From the NCBI GenBank assembly GCA_022494885.1, contig JAGVSM010000977.1:124001-188000 (forward strand): a DNA stretch of 64,000 nucleotides. The letters run 5' to 3'. Shown piece after piece: positions 38,066 to 50,512 of the stretch. A model generated the notes under the pieces. That model made no database searches, was not told the origin of the DNA, and was given only the letters and a program-made list of their open reading frames with translations. Both the position numbers and the translations under genes were made by a program. Every line of letters begins with the position of its first letter. The stretch's first letter is position 1. This DNA is from Micrasema longulum. Its lineage: Eukaryota > Arthropoda > Insecta > Trichoptera > Brachycentridae.

Positions 38066-38295
38066 AAATTGAAATAAATTATCAATCTAAGAATCACTTC
38101 CTATACAAAAGTATTTTATTTATTTACTATAGTTAGTATGTTGATGTTTTTTTTAAATGACACATTTTTTATTTTACTAAGAAATTACCCAGTAAGCTTC
38201 CATTATTGTGCTAATAAAAGGATATGAAAGAAAGTTATTAATTATATACCACAACACCGGGACCAATTGAGAAAAAGTCTTTGTTGGATTTTTTT

Positions 38296-38373
38296 CTAGC
38301 AACGGCGGGAATCGAACCTGCAAAACTATGGCAGTTTCACAGTTGGCCTTTTAACCAACTGAACCACGACGCC
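38296..38373 (-). mobile_element. tRNA-derived SINE head or tRNA pseudogene
   Basis: On the minus strand the sequence has an A-box (tggttcagttgg) and a perfect B-box (ggttcgattcc) about 35 bases apart, so a pol III promoter is likely. The ends do not form a proper acceptor stem and the middle folds as a long stem rather than a normal anticodon arm, so I do not call a functional tRNA. Confidence 0.55.
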
Positions 38374-39637
38374 TGTCGATTCATCATTGAACAATTTTTC
38401 CATTGATCTCTGATTTGCTTATTCAAACAGTAGTAACTAAAGCTTATCTCAGTGTTGAAATTGATCTGTAACAAAATCATAAAATTTCAGTTTTTATGTC
38501 TATGTATTATTTAATGTTATACGTAAATACCACCAATCAATAATTTTTATTTTTTGCGGTTTGTTTTTAAAAGTAAAATTACAAAATTCACATAATGCAT
38601 CGCAGTGTAGCCTACTTATGCCATATTTGTGTCATTTACAAATACAGAGTGGGATACTTCATATAGTAATTTGTCAAAAATTATATTTTGGATGGATTTG
38701 TGAAAATACTGTTATTTTTTCTTTTCCCACATCTGCTTCAAAGTGCAGCATGTGGAGCCCGCGGGTGTAAAGAAGAGGCAAATTGGGTCAAGGCTCCCCT
38801 GTGACATCCGCAACATGTGTCCAAGTCAGGTCCACCGTCACACCTTTAAAACGCCCATTATAGGAGGCTGCTGTGTCCGTTCTTGGACTTCAATGTTAGT
38901 AATGAAATCGAATAACATTATACCTAATATTCTCCTCAAGCCCTTACTCTCAAAACTAAGAAATTGTGTTTTTGAGCTTCGGTAAGGTGGCGGGATTTAC
39001 ACCCCAATAGGACTACTGGCATTATAGAAGAGATGAATAATCAGCATTCTGTTTTAACCGTTGAGTTCCAGACAGCACGTGTCATGCTAAAAATTGTTCC
39101 AGCAATTCCTTGTCGAGCTCGGTCGTATGAACTCCCAGGTAGTTGATTCAGATTATTATATATTACTAGCTTTTACCTGTAGCTTCGCTCACGTGGTATT
39201 AAGGAGAAATTAATTAGTTAATTTGTTTTATCATTTAAAGATTAGAATTTTCTCAATGGATATATTTTTCCAGATAAAAAGTAGCCTTTATTGACTATCA
39301 TCTGTTAGTCTATGGCGACAACATCCTCATTCTGTTTTAGTATTTATTCATTTTTCCACTTAGATTTTCTTAAAGGAGTGACAATTTTATTAGGATGAAA
39401 AGTAGTTTGTGACACTTGTCAACTTTCCGGCTATTTTTATGCAAAAAATCACATTGATCAGTTGCTCCGTTACAATGTGAGTAAAACACAAACAGACACA
39501 GAGTAATGATAATATTGTTAATATTTAAGTGCCTATTTGAATGATTATTCACTGTTATATATGTGTATATACTATTTAGAGATTTCAAAATAAAACAAGT
39601 AATTAATAATTTTTCTGTAATTTTTTAACTAAATAAA

Positions 39638-39859
39638 TATAAATTATTATGAAAATAAAACTTTGTTATCAGTGTTACACAATTTTATTATTTTACAAGA
39701 ACACAACTATAGTTTCGGGAGAGCACTCCTCCCATCGACAGGTGATATAAAACTCAGTTTTATGGGAGGAGTGCTCTCCCGAAACTATAGTTGTGTTCTT
39801 GTAAATGAATAAAATTGTGTAACACTGATAACAAAGTTTTATTTTCATAATAATTTATA
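39638..39859. repeat. Near-perfect 98-bp inverted repeat (hairpin element)
   Basis: The left arm 39638-39735 ends ctctcccgaaactatag in reverse sense, and the right arm 39762-39859 repeats it as its reverse complement, with a 26-base loop and only a few mismatches. No ORF. A second long palindrome of a different sequence lies at 20097-20331. Confidence 0.85.
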
Positions 39860-40654
39860 ATGAAGTGTTATGAAGTGAATGCCGATTCAATTAAAAATAT
39901 TTGATAAATATGTTTGATTATCCATAGTAAAACACGTTGATTTTGTACATATTCATCGGGTTTCTGGAAGAAGTTGGTATCTAACATTTTACTAGTATTT
40001 TGTATATGTATATTTATTATGATCAACCGTTTTCACTAATTGGACACTCGCCTGGTTTTTAAGGTGGTGGATTACTAAGAGTGTACTATTTTAACAAATT
40101 AACTACTTTTATTTAAAGTTAATTAGACAACATATTTCAATGTTGCAAAAAATTAAATACCTGGTGTAAAAATTGAATACTAAAATATTTCATAGTCGCT
40201 AGACCGGAACCTGAATTGTAAGACTGATCATCTTACCTTCATGGAACAAAAATGATAAAGTGTACCTCAGTGTACATTTATATTCATCCTGTTTCTGGAG
40301 CAAGTTGATAACTATAAATTTTCGAAAAATGATATTTCTTAACATATATATATATAAATAATCTTTGTAAAAATAGTAAATAAAAATATGCAATATTTCA
40401 AAAATACAAAAAATAATGTTATAACATTCAACTAACGGTTTATCTCACAAAAAAATATGGTAAAAGTTTCAAAAAAAATATTTCAAACAATTTGTGCTTG
40501 CATCTTATGGATTATTTATAAAATTGCAAAGTATTTGTTCAGTATTGTTTGTTTGCAGTGGACTACCTAAGTACTGAATTTGACATTCGAATACCAGCGA
40601 ACTATAAAGCCTGATTTTGTGCTTTCAACTGATAAAAATAACGGCGGATTATAG

Positions 40655-40720
40655 TAGTTAATGTACAATGTAATGTACAATGTACATAATGTACAATGTT
40701 AATGTACAATGTCAAGTACA
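40655..40720 (+). repeat. Short aatgtac tandem array
   Basis: The motif aatgtacaatgt is repeated about five times with small changes, in the intergenic region upstream (plus sense) of gene B. Confidence 0.6.
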
Positions 40721-41185
40721 TTTATTTTTTGGTAAATATTAGTATGAATAATAAAATGTGTAACCACAAAATTAATGCTTTGAACATAAATAAGATTAAA
40801 GTGTCAGATAATCGAGCGGCAGATTACTGAGAGAGTACTGTATATGTAACTTGTTTTCAACTAATATTATCATGTTTTTATAAAAAGTCTCAATAAGGTT
40901 TTTTTTTAATTCCAGAAAAGTAGTCATTTATTCATTCTTATGGGCGAAATTTTTAAAAAGGTCTTTGCTAAAATTATCATATTTTGGTAGAAGACCGTAA
41001 TAAAGTGTGAAAAAAGTCTCTGCCTGGCTTTTTTTAGCGATAGTTTTTATGATGTTGCATTTTGAGGCATTAATCCTGCATTAATGGTCAAATAAATCAT
41101 TATTAATTTACAATATTTGAATGTAAAGTTGTCACATATTTACATAAATACCTAGATATAAAATATCACCATCAATGTGACTATA

Positions 41186-41231
41186 TAGGTAATTTGATGA
41201 GTAAAGTTTAATTTACTCGTCAAATTACCTA
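41186..41231. promoter_or_regulatory. 20-bp stem hairpin 3' of gene B
   Basis: taggtaatttgatgagtaaa pairs with tttactcgtcaaattaccta (one G/T mismatch) around a six-base loop. It sits 44 bases past the gene B stop codon and would be in its 3' UTR if transcription extends that far. It could be a regulatory stem or a tiny foldback element. Confidence 0.4.
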
Positions 41232-41275
41232 AAAATGTTATTATAAACTATTAGAAAACAGTCATTACAAACTGA

Positions 41276-44200
41276 TCAACGTTTTTTTTTAGGAGTTGAT
41301 GTTACAGGTGGTTGAAATTTTGATGATGAATTTAGACTACTGTCATCTTGGTCATCTGCTGAGGCGGGTGTTCCCGTGTAACGAGGAATTCCAGATACAC
41401 GGCGACTGCTAGAACGGCTCCCGGAAAACACTGGCTGGCTTATAGGCTGTTTGCACTCAGGAGTTGTCTGGATCATGTCCACTTTACCAGGCTCTAGACC
41501 TAATTCCGCTGATTCATACACAGATAAATTATCATTATTCACAGGACTTTTGGACACATTTGGATGAGGCTGACTTAAATTAGGCGATCTGCTGGTACCG
41601 AGCTCCATCACAACTCTTTCAAATGTATCGAAATTGTTCAATTCATCCTCCTCATTTCTTGGTGAATATTGTACAGCAAGCCTCCAAGATTGCCGGTCTG
41701 GTCCATCAAGTGAAAATGTTTCATTGCTTTTTTGTAAGATTTCTTGAGGCATAGAAACATCTTGAAGGAAAGCTCCAGAAGGCCTTTGTATCGATTCATT
41801 TAAAATAGAAATGAGCTGCTCACCGTTTTCATTATTGATGTTGAGAAATGATAGCTCCGAAACATGTTCCTGATTATTTACAATGTTTTTACCCAATGAT
41901 ATATTTATTAAGGACATGGTCAAATCATCTAAAGCAGTTTGTTCCATAACACTTTTGTGATTTTGTTGAAAATTTTTTGGCAGTGATTCCTGAGGAAGAG
42001 ATTTCGGAGAAGAATAGTTATTAATTATACCATTTATAAGATCTTCATTTCTAGAGAAAGAATTGTTATATCTGTTATTATGGAATCGTTGGTTTGCTGG
42101 AGGAGTAACAAATTGATTTACTAATTTTCCAGTTACATTAGCCACCAATTCATCAAGTATTTCATCACGAGGTTCTAAAGAAACATTAACTAAATGTCTA
42201 TGATTTGTAGCAGGAGATCTAATAGAAATATTTTGGGGACAATTTCGGTTTGCGGGTAGAGATGAAAATCTATTTGCATATCTTTGGCTAGCTGGTGTTG
42301 ACGTCTTACCTCTATTTCTCATAATATCTTCAATGTTAAGTGGAAGAGTTTCATTAGAGACATCAAACCTTCGCTGATTGACAGGTGATGATTCTCTTTG
42401 ATTAGCTGGGGATGGCATATACACAGACGAACGATTGGGGTTTGCCGGTGGAGATCGATATTGTAAGTGAAGTTGATTCGCTAGAGGAGATCTATAATCA
42501 ATAGCCTGACTTTTCTCTGAATTTGAATTTCCAAAACCTGTTTGATTTGCAAGAGGTGATGCGTTTCGGTTTGCCTGAGGAGACAAACAACCTGGAGCAA
42601 GTCGGTTCCAGAAACTAACATTTCTCGCTCTCCTCAGATAAGCTGGAGAAGATGAAACATTTGCAGTTTCACTATCTACTAAATGAGCATCTCTCACTCC
42701 CCTTTGATTAGCTGGAGGAGATATATAACCGAAGTTAAGGCGATCATACACATGTTCATTTCTCATTCTTCTTTGATTAGCTGAGAGAGATATGTTACCC
42801 TCAGCTGAACCGTTCTCGAAATTAGGATTTCTTGTTCTCCTATAATTTGCTGGAGGAGACAAATTACCCAAAGTATGACGATCTTCAATGTTTGCATACA
42901 TTATTCCCCTCCTGTTCGCCGGAGGAGATAAATAGCCCATAACTAAACTATCTGATAAACTTGCATTTCGTATTCTCCTTTGATTGGCATTAGGGGATAA
43001 ATCATCTATGGCAAGATCAACCTCCAAATTAGCATTTCTCATTCCTCTTTGATTAGCCGGAGGGGAAAAATTACCCATGGCAAAATCATCCTCAAAATTT
43101 GCATATCTTATACCTCTTTGATTAGCTGGAAAAGAAAAATTACCCATACCGAGGCCATGCTCAAAATTTATATTTCTCAATCCTCGTTGATTAGCTGGTG
43201 GAGATAAATTACCCATACCAAGGCCGTCCTCAAAATGTTCATGTCTCATTCCTCTTTGATTAGCGGGTGGAGATAAACTGCCCATTGCCAGTCCATCTTC
43301 AAAGTCTGCGTTTCTCATTCTCCTTTGATTAGTCGGTGGAGACAAACTACCCATTCCCAGTCCATCTTCAAAGTCTGCGTTTCTGAATCCTCTTTGATTA
43401 GCGGGTGGAGATAAATTACCCATTGCCAGTCCATCTTCAAAGTCTGCGTTTCTCAATCCTCTTTGATTAGCGGGTGGAGATAAATTACCCATTGCCAGTC
43501 CATCTTCAAAGTCTGCATTTCTCAATTCTCTTTGATTAGCTGGTGGAGATAAATTACCCATTGCCAGTCCATCTTCATAGTCTGCGTTTCTCATCCCTCT
43601 TTGATTAGCAGGTGGAGATAAATTACCCATTGCCAGTCCATCTTCAAAGTCTGCGTTTCTCAATCCCCTTTGATTAGCTGGTGGAGATAAATTACCCATT
43701 GCCAGTCCATCTTCAAAGTCTGCATTTCTCAATCCCCTTTGATTAGCTGGTGGAGATAAATTACCCATTGCCAGTCCATCTTCAAAGTCTGCGTTTCTCA
43801 ATCCCCTTTGATTAGCCGGTGGAGATAAATTACTCATTGCGAGTCCATCTTCAAAGTCTGCGTTTCTCATTCCTATTTGATTAGCGGGTGGAGATAAATT
43901 ACCCATTGCCAGTCCATCTTCAAAGTCTGCATTTCTCATCCCTCTTTGATTAGCCGGTAGAGATAAATTATCCATTGCCAGTCCATCTTCAAAGTCGGCA
44001 TTTCTCATTCCTCTTTGATTAGCCGGTGGAGACAAATTACCCATTGCCAGTCCATCTTCAAAGTCTGCATTTCTCATCCCTCTTTGATTAGCCGGTAGAG
44101 ATAAATTATCCATTGCCAGTCCATCTTCAAAGTCAGCATTTCTCAATCCCCCTTGATTAGCTGATGGAGATAAATTACCCATTGCCAGTCCGTCCTCAAA

Positions 44201-47200
44201 GTCTGCATTTCTTATCCCTCTGTGATTAGCCGGTGGAGATAAATTACCCATTGCCAGTGCATCTTCAAAGTTGGCATTTCTCAATCCCCTTTGATTAGCC
44301 GGTGGAGATAAATTACCCATTGCCAGTCCATCTTCAAAGTCTGCATTTCTCATTCGTCTTTGATTAGCCGGTGGAGATAAATTATCCATTGCCAGTCCAT
44401 CTTCAAAGTCTGCATTTCTCATCCCTCTTTGATTACCAGGTGGAGATAAATTACCCATTGCCAGTCCATCTTCAAAGTCTGCGTTTCTCAATCCCCTTTG
44501 ATTGGCCGGTGGAGATAAATTATCCATTGCCAGTCCATCTTCAAAGTCTGCATTTCTCATTCCTCTTTGAATAGAGGGTGGAGATAAATTACGCATACCG
44601 AGGCTATCTTCAAAATTTTCTTGTCTCATTTCTCTTTGATTAGCCTGTGTAGATAAGTTGCATATAGCTGGACTATTCTCCAAAATTCCATTTCTCACTT
44701 CTCTTTGGTTAACTGAAGGAGACAGACAACTGCTTTGTAAATTTCTCCTGAAATTATCTGGTAATGATAAATGTCTAGTACTATTGGCTAAGTTAGGACT
44801 CAAAGACATAAGTTCATTTATGAAGCTATCATTTACTAGATTCAAACTTGATTCTCCATTAGGTAGAGTAATTGATATTGCATCCAATACAGTGGGTTGA
44901 TAAGAATTGGAACTTCCAATCAAATTATGCGAAATATCGACTAACATATCCTTATTACCATTTTTTGAAGAACATACATACTGTTGGTTGTTACTATTTG
45001 AGGACCCAACTAATTGACAGCGCGGTCTATTAGCAGTAAGCTGTTCATCATCAAATACTAATCTTCTACGCATATTCAATTGTGGAACATCTCTTCCAGT
45101 ATTTCTACCATGTCTATTTACTCGATAAGGCCCATCAGAATTTCTCAGTAGATCCCTTAAAAATGAGTCTTGCCTTACTGATGAACTATTTGGATTAAAC
45201 AATCCGGACATACGAGAATCTCTTGTTGACCGATTATTCAGTGGAGTAGAGCTGGGTAACATTGGAATATCTCTTGCAAAATCTTCTAAATCTCCGGATA
45301 TTATGAAAGACTCGTGTGATGGGTCTTGGAATGAGACTGTTTGATCATTGCAATTGGACAATCTTGACTGATGAGTAGGTGAAACAAGCGCAAATTGTTC
45401 TCTGGATATGTTAGAACCATCACTTCTTATTGGTTCACACCTTAAACCAAGACTTGCTGCTTGTTCTATAATATAACTGCTATATTCTATCAAATCCATA
45501 GACTCCTCCGAAAGATTGTTATTTCTTTGTGGAACACCTAAAATGAATATGGTTTTATTTAGAATTTATTCATACACACCTTTAGACCAAATATGTTATC
45601 GATAGAGCAAATGCAATTCCATTAGTGTACGTAAAAAAGCGTTAAAAATGGTACAGCTTCGTCACAAGTAAAAAAGAGATAGCACATTTTCCACAAGTTC
45701 TACAGAAAAAAATGTATTCCATGAAACCACACACTCATACTGTTCATCATCTTTGTTAATGATATAATGGATGTATTTGATGATGTGGAAATATTGCTGT
45801 TTGCCGATGACATGAAGATTTTTAAAGTTATTAATTCCGTAAATGATTGTGTGACTCTGCAACGTAATTTAGATAAAATATTCCAGTGGTGCTCCACTAA
45901 TAAACTTCAATTAAATATAAAAAATGCCACATTATGAAATTTTTTAGAGTAAAAAACCCAATTTTATTTGTTTATTTGATGGGTAATATGCAAATAGGCT
46001 CAACTTCTGAGATGCGCGACCTGGGTATCGTTTTTGATCAAAAATTATCCTTTATTAGGCACATAAATAATATTACTAGTAAATCTCTAAAAATGTTAGG
46101 CTTCATGTTACGTATGACTAAGAAATTCAAAAATATAGGCACTTTGAAGTTGATGTATACTTCATTAGTGAGAAGCCAGTTAGAGTATAACTCAACAATA
46201 TGGACTCCTTACTGTCACCAAAATTCTCTTGAAAGAGTCAAAAAAAAATTCTTACGGTATATAAATTTTAAACTTAGAATCAGTCATGAATTTTTAAATT
46301 ACGATTTTTTACTAAAAACATTAAATTTGTTAAAACTTAACGATCGAAGAAAAAATATAGAACTTTTAAATTTATTCAAAATTGTAAATTCAATATGGGA
46401 TTGCCCTGAACTGTTATCTCTCATCAACTTCAGGGTGCCTGGAAGAATGACTAGACAGGTGCCACCATTTTGTAGCAACAATTCACGGAAAGTGTATACT
46501 TGTAATGCAGTATTAAATAGACTTCATGAATTCGGCAATAGTTATTCCCACGTATCTGATATATTTAGTTTAGGGTATTGTTCCTGTAGAACAAACCTTT
46601 TGAACTTTTTCAAAGATGGTGAATGGTAATTATATTTATTTATTCGTGCATTTCATATACAGTTTTTTGTTCACTTTGCCTAGCTGTGTGAAACAGTATT
46701 TATGATTTTCTTGTTGTTTTACTGTAGAATGTTTTATTATTTAAATTTTCTACTGAATATGCTGTATAATTTTTAGGTTATTTTTTAAAATATAAATCTT
46801 GTATAATTTTTGGTTTGATTTTTTTATTTATTTTATAAATCTTGTTTTTAAAATTCATGTTTTTAAAGAAAAAAAAAATATTCAGCCAAATATGTTAATA
46901 TTATAAATGTTTGTAAAAGGTAGATTTGCCGTTTATGTTAATAAAATAAAATAATATAAAAATAAAATATGTGTACTTTTTAAACTATATTTAATATAAC
47001 TGCAGTGGAAACAAAAATAAAGATAATATAGCGAAAGTTGCATAAACTTATATTAATTTTGTTCAATGTGTTAAGTTTATTTAATTTTCACAAATTATGT
47101 GGAATTAAAAAATAAATATATGTTAGTGGGTTTAAAAAATTTACCTTTAATTTACCTCTTTACAAAAAAATAAATATTTCCCTTCATTTAATTTACCAAA

Positions 47201-48122
47201 TTCTTTCATTATGGGGGCCATTTTCAACGAGTTGTAAATAACTCACTATAAGAAAATGAGAATCATTTTGGCGTAGAGTGGGGTTCGAACCTCAGACCTC
47301 TTATCCGTAAGTCCGCAACACTAGCCACAGAACCACAACCTGATTATTTATAATATCACAATTACATTCACTTGTATGTGATTCCAATACACATGCATTA
47401 ATTCACTATCAATTTAATTTTTCGACAGAGGAACCTAAAAACCATTATTTTAATAATGTATCACTTACAATTTAGTCATTAAAAATATTTATTCATTTAT
47501 TATATACCCTTAGAGAGCTTTTACAGTATTTATTGCTGGAGTATCGAAAAACTATAATTATTTAGAGTAAAAATATCAATAATGTAAAACTAATAGAACT
47601 TAAAACATTTATGTTTGTAAGTAAAAATTTGTGATGGAAGTTCATTGTAATTTATTATAGAAAATAAAAGGCAAGTGATACTTTAATCCACAAATTTGGA
47701 ATATCCAGTGACCGGTTTCATCTCTCATTTAATTTTGTGTTCTCTCTCCTTACCTCTTTTTTGTATAAATACATTGAATTTCTTAATAAAGATACCAGTC
47801 TCGAAGATGTCACGAAAGCGATTAAACCGGTCACTGGATATTCCAAATTTGTGGACTAAAGTATCAATCGTCATTTATTTTCTATAATAATAGATTTTAG
47901 CCCAAATGAAGAATTTATTGTAGTAAAACGTTTTTGTAAAAAACAACAGGTTACGTGGTAGTGCAGTATCACCAATGTGTTCCTGATTTGTTTACTGATA
48001 TGCTAAAAAATATTGTGGACGTAGGTACATGAAATTAATTTACCCATCCTTGCGAAGTTTCGAGGTAATGATTGATCACCTCTTCTCAATCTACACCGTC
48101 TGCTTGGACTAGCTGCATCCAT
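41276..48122 (-). CDS. Gene B: 1446-aa protein with 31 tandem 23-aa repeats, function unknown
   Basis: No known family recognised. Exon 1 is 48044-48122 (starts MDAASPSRRC, ends SLPRNFARM) and exon 2 is 41276-45537; phase-1 junction at Gly27, GT-AG intron of 2506 bases. The exon 1 call rests on its match to gene C exon 1 (LPRNF then Met, same phase). Regions: EYSSYIIEQAASLGLRCEP near residue 44, an FARDIP motif, MRRRLVFDDE, LDAVSITL, then the repeat array (residues about 303-1015), degenerate repeats with SPPANQ, and a C-terminal segment shared with gene A (LNINNENGEQLISIL, SLDGPDRQSWRLAVQY, SRRVSGI) ending in a basic KKKR. Rich in Asn, Ser and Arg, with no membrane segment. Dozens of SP sites suggest proline-directed phosphorylation (inference). 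Confidence 0.85.
42572..44710 (-). repeat. Coding minisatellite of gene B, 31 x 69 bp
   Basis: Exactly 31 units of 69 bp fit 42572-44710 with no indel. The consensus unit is NQRGxRNADFEDGLAMGNLSPPA with x = Leu or Met (written here as NQRGxRNADFED plus GLAMGNLSPPA). Copies 3-21 are nearly identical in DNA; copies 22-31 toward the C-terminus and the first two are diverged, as expected if the array grows or converts from its middle. The array is exactly in frame throughout. Confidence 0.95.
45735..46935 (+). pseudogene. Broken LINE reverse transcriptase in gene B intron 1
   Basis: From about 45738 the plus strand reads FVNDIMDVFDDVEILLFADD (catalytic box FADD) and KIFQWCSTNKLQLNI, then shifts frame into a long ORF (45934-46629) with MRDLGIVFDQKLSF, LVRSQLEYNSTIWTP and ERVKKKFLRYI. 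The 5' part is missing and one frameshift breaks it. Inserted antisense to gene B. Confidence 0.8.
47213..47342 (-). mobile_element. tRNA-derived SINE
   Basis: Minus strand: head gttgtggttctgtggctagt with B-box ggttcgaacccc, then a body ending gttatttacaactcgttgaa followed by aatggccc. The body part alone recurs at 22937-22985 in the transporter intron. The head has pol III promoter boxes but no convincing cloverleaf. Confidence 0.6.
47661..47885. repeat. Palindromic Penelope-like terminal element, second copy
   Basis: Same arms as 27921-28444: agtgatactttaatccacaa at the left and its inverted copy near the right end, with ccagtctcgaagatgtcacg and cgaaagcg inside the right arm. The spacer is shorter than in the first copy. 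Lies in gene B intron 1, 159 bases from exon 1. Confidence 0.6.
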
Positions 48123-48959
48123 GATTATATTCTTGAGTTTTTTATATTTTGGTCCCCTCAAGATAGAACATCATTACAATTACTCTTGCTCCGCACACAA
48201 TCCATTGGTCTGAATTGTTGAGCAGTTTCAAAAAAAAAAAAACTTTCCAAATCAAAACAATATTTTTATAAAAAAATCTTATTCATTTTTTTATCAATAT
48301 AAAAATTGCAGAAAAAAATGGTTACATTACTGAATACCGCCTTGTAATTTTATTATTTACATGGCTAATTTGCTTACAGTAATTTTGACACTGACAAGTA
48401 AATTTATTTCATTTCTGCCTTAGATTTGGGTTCTCACATTTTGAAAATAGAATTTTAATATTTCTTTGAATAGCCACCCAAAAATGTTTAAAATTAATAT
48501 TTAAAAATTGTGTACATTGGCTGAGGTTTTATATAAAATTAATGATGTTTGAAGACATTTTTATTTTATTTATGTTGATGTCTGTAGTTAAAATATAAAT
48601 TATTCAGAATCTTAATTAAAGCCACGTATTTTAACATATCGTCGTGGCACTGGCAATACCTGTTAAGTGATTTTTTTTTTCTCTCATTAGCTCATTCACA
48701 GCGGCGCGCTCACATACATCTGTGAGCGCCTATGACAGCACTACTACGCGGAGCTCACTATGTTTATAATCAATTTATAATCAAAAAGGTTCGTAGCTTG
48801 AGTATTCATCAAGTACAGAATCTATAGTCGGCCTCGTGGTGTAATGGTCAGCGCGTTTGCCTACCATGCGAGAGATCTCAGGTTCTACTCCCGACATGGT
48901 TGATATGAAATATTGATTTAAAAGGGTGTTTTCACACCAGAATATTTCATAGTCATTAG

Positions 48960-50512
48960 CAGGCCTGGCGACAGGGGGGGACAAAGGGTACAGCTGTACC
49001 GGGCCCCGGACTTCAGGGGGCCCCATGTAGCTAGTAATGAGATTAACGAAACGATGCATAATAACTATGACGTAATCAATTAAGGGAATCATTTGTTTTG
49101 TTTCTTCGAAAATCGAAGTAGGTTGGAAAAATAGTCATATATAATACGTAAACCAACCCCAACATCTTGCTTTGCCCACTCGCGTTCTTTGCTTATCATC
49201 GCTCGTCTATGTGCCGTGCCGCCCGCAAGTTATATTTTCAAAGATCCAGAAACCAGACAATGGGTTATTAAAGAAAAGTTCCTAGAGTTCTTCGACTGTT
49301 GCCAAAAAACTGGATTGGAAATCGCAGACGAAGTGTTAAGCAGGCTCCAATATCATGGCATCAATATTGACGATTGCAGAGGGCAAGCCTACGATAATGG
49401 AAGCAATATGTTGGGAAAATATAAAGGAGTGCAAGCTCGAATTCAAGAAAAACATCCAACAGTAATTTATTCACCATGTGCTGCACACTCTTTGAATCTA
49501 GTTGGTATGCATGCTGCATCATGCTGCCCTGACGCCATAACATTCTTTGGATGTATTAATCGCTTGTTTGCTCTTTTCAGTGGCAGTCCTGACAGGTGGA
49601 GTATACTGACACAAAAGACAGGTTGCTCTCTTCACAGACAGAGTGATACCCGCTGGAGTTCCAGAAAAGAAGCTATACGTCCTGTTCCTAGACACCTACC
49701 CAGTGTCATTCAAGGTTTGGAAGAATTAATTGACACCGGACAAAAGAAACTCAGCTCTGAAGCCTACTCTGAAGCTCTTGGTTTGCGTAAATATTGTTCA
49801 TCTTAAAGCTGTACTAATGGCAGTCACGTGGGTAAAATTACTAGAAAGCTTCGATGAGAGGAATTTGATCTTACAGTAAAGAGCCATTACAATGGAAATT
49901 GCTACAGCGAATATAAAAGAACTAACATCAGAAATGCAGTCACTAAGGGAACAATGGCCAACTTAACTTTCTGAAGCCAAACTTGTTGCAAACAATATAG
50001 GTACTACAGCAGAGTTCCCACCTGAGCGTCGACAAGACCAGGACCTAGATAATTAATTTAAGATAAATGTTTTCGTGGTAATCATGGATTTTATAATAAC
50101 CGAACTCAAACATCGATTTGAGCACATGAATCGTATCTGTAGTGTGTTTCATCGCTGTTCAACTTTCAAAACATGAGAGGAGATGAAGACAAAGGACTTA
50201 ACATCAAACTTAGAAAGTGAAATTATTCACCTTAAAACTATTTATAAAGCGACTTTTACAGAAAGTGCAATCTCTGCCTCGGGAGGTTCCTTTGTATTAC
50301 TGAATGCAATTTACAAGTTGCAGTTGGAAAGCATCTTTAGAGAAGTGTGTATGCATTGCGCATTTTCTGTACTCTGCCAATAACAGTCGCGGAAGGTGAG
50401 AGAGCATAAGAGTTAAAATCGAACAGTGTTACATTTGAGGTGCTAACGACTTCACCAGAGGGCCCACAAACAATCATAGTAACGGGCCCAAAAACTTCTG
50501 TCGCCGGCCCTG
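48960..50512 (+). mobile_element. hAT transposon with 8-bp target duplication
   Basis: Terminal inverted repeats caggcctggcgacag (left) and ctgtcgccggccctg (right) bound a 1553-bp element, and a perfect 8-bp target duplication gtcattag flanks it, the hallmark of hAT elements. It carries only a decayed transposase (49180-50410), so it is a deleted, non-autonomous copy. Confidence 0.9.
49180..50410 (+). pseudogene. Decayed hAT transposase (ZMYM1/DUF4371-like)
   Basis: The first block, 49189-49806, lacks an ATG and starts mid-protein. It contains GQAYDNGSNMLGKYKGVQ with a catalytic-region aspartate, YSPCAAHSLNLVG and DTRWSSRKEA, characteristic of the ZMYM1-like hAT group. Later pieces in other frames include KLQLESIFREVC and LRIFCTLPITVAEGER, the conserved C-terminal dimerisation region. 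Stops and frameshifts separate them, so no full transposase can be made. Confidence 0.85.

Larger units (their letters stand above)
35795..41275. other. Intergenic region between genes A and B
   Basis: No gene seen. Supported contents are a foldback element (36616-36862), a LINE remnant (37520-38065), a tRNA-derived SINE (38296-38373), a long hairpin (39638-39859), a SINE tail near 40190-40260, a short tandem aatgtac array (40655-40720) and a hairpin just downstream of gene B (41186-41231). Promoter elements of gene A cannot be identified with confidence. Confidence 0.6.

Noticed and set aside
38296..38373. Functional tRNA gene
   Set aside because: A- and B-boxes are good, but the acceptor ends do not pair and the anticodon arm is abnormal; a SINE head or pseudogene fits better.
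42572..44710. CRISPR-like array
   Set aside because: The repeats are contiguous 69-bp coding units with no spacers, in frame inside a eukaryotic gene.
47196..47221. Alternative first exon of gene B (ATG GCC CCC ATA ATG AAA GAA TTT G, phase 1 donor)
   Set aside because: Its start codon lies inside the SINE body that recurs at 22937, and the exon at 48044-48122 matches gene C exon 1 far better.
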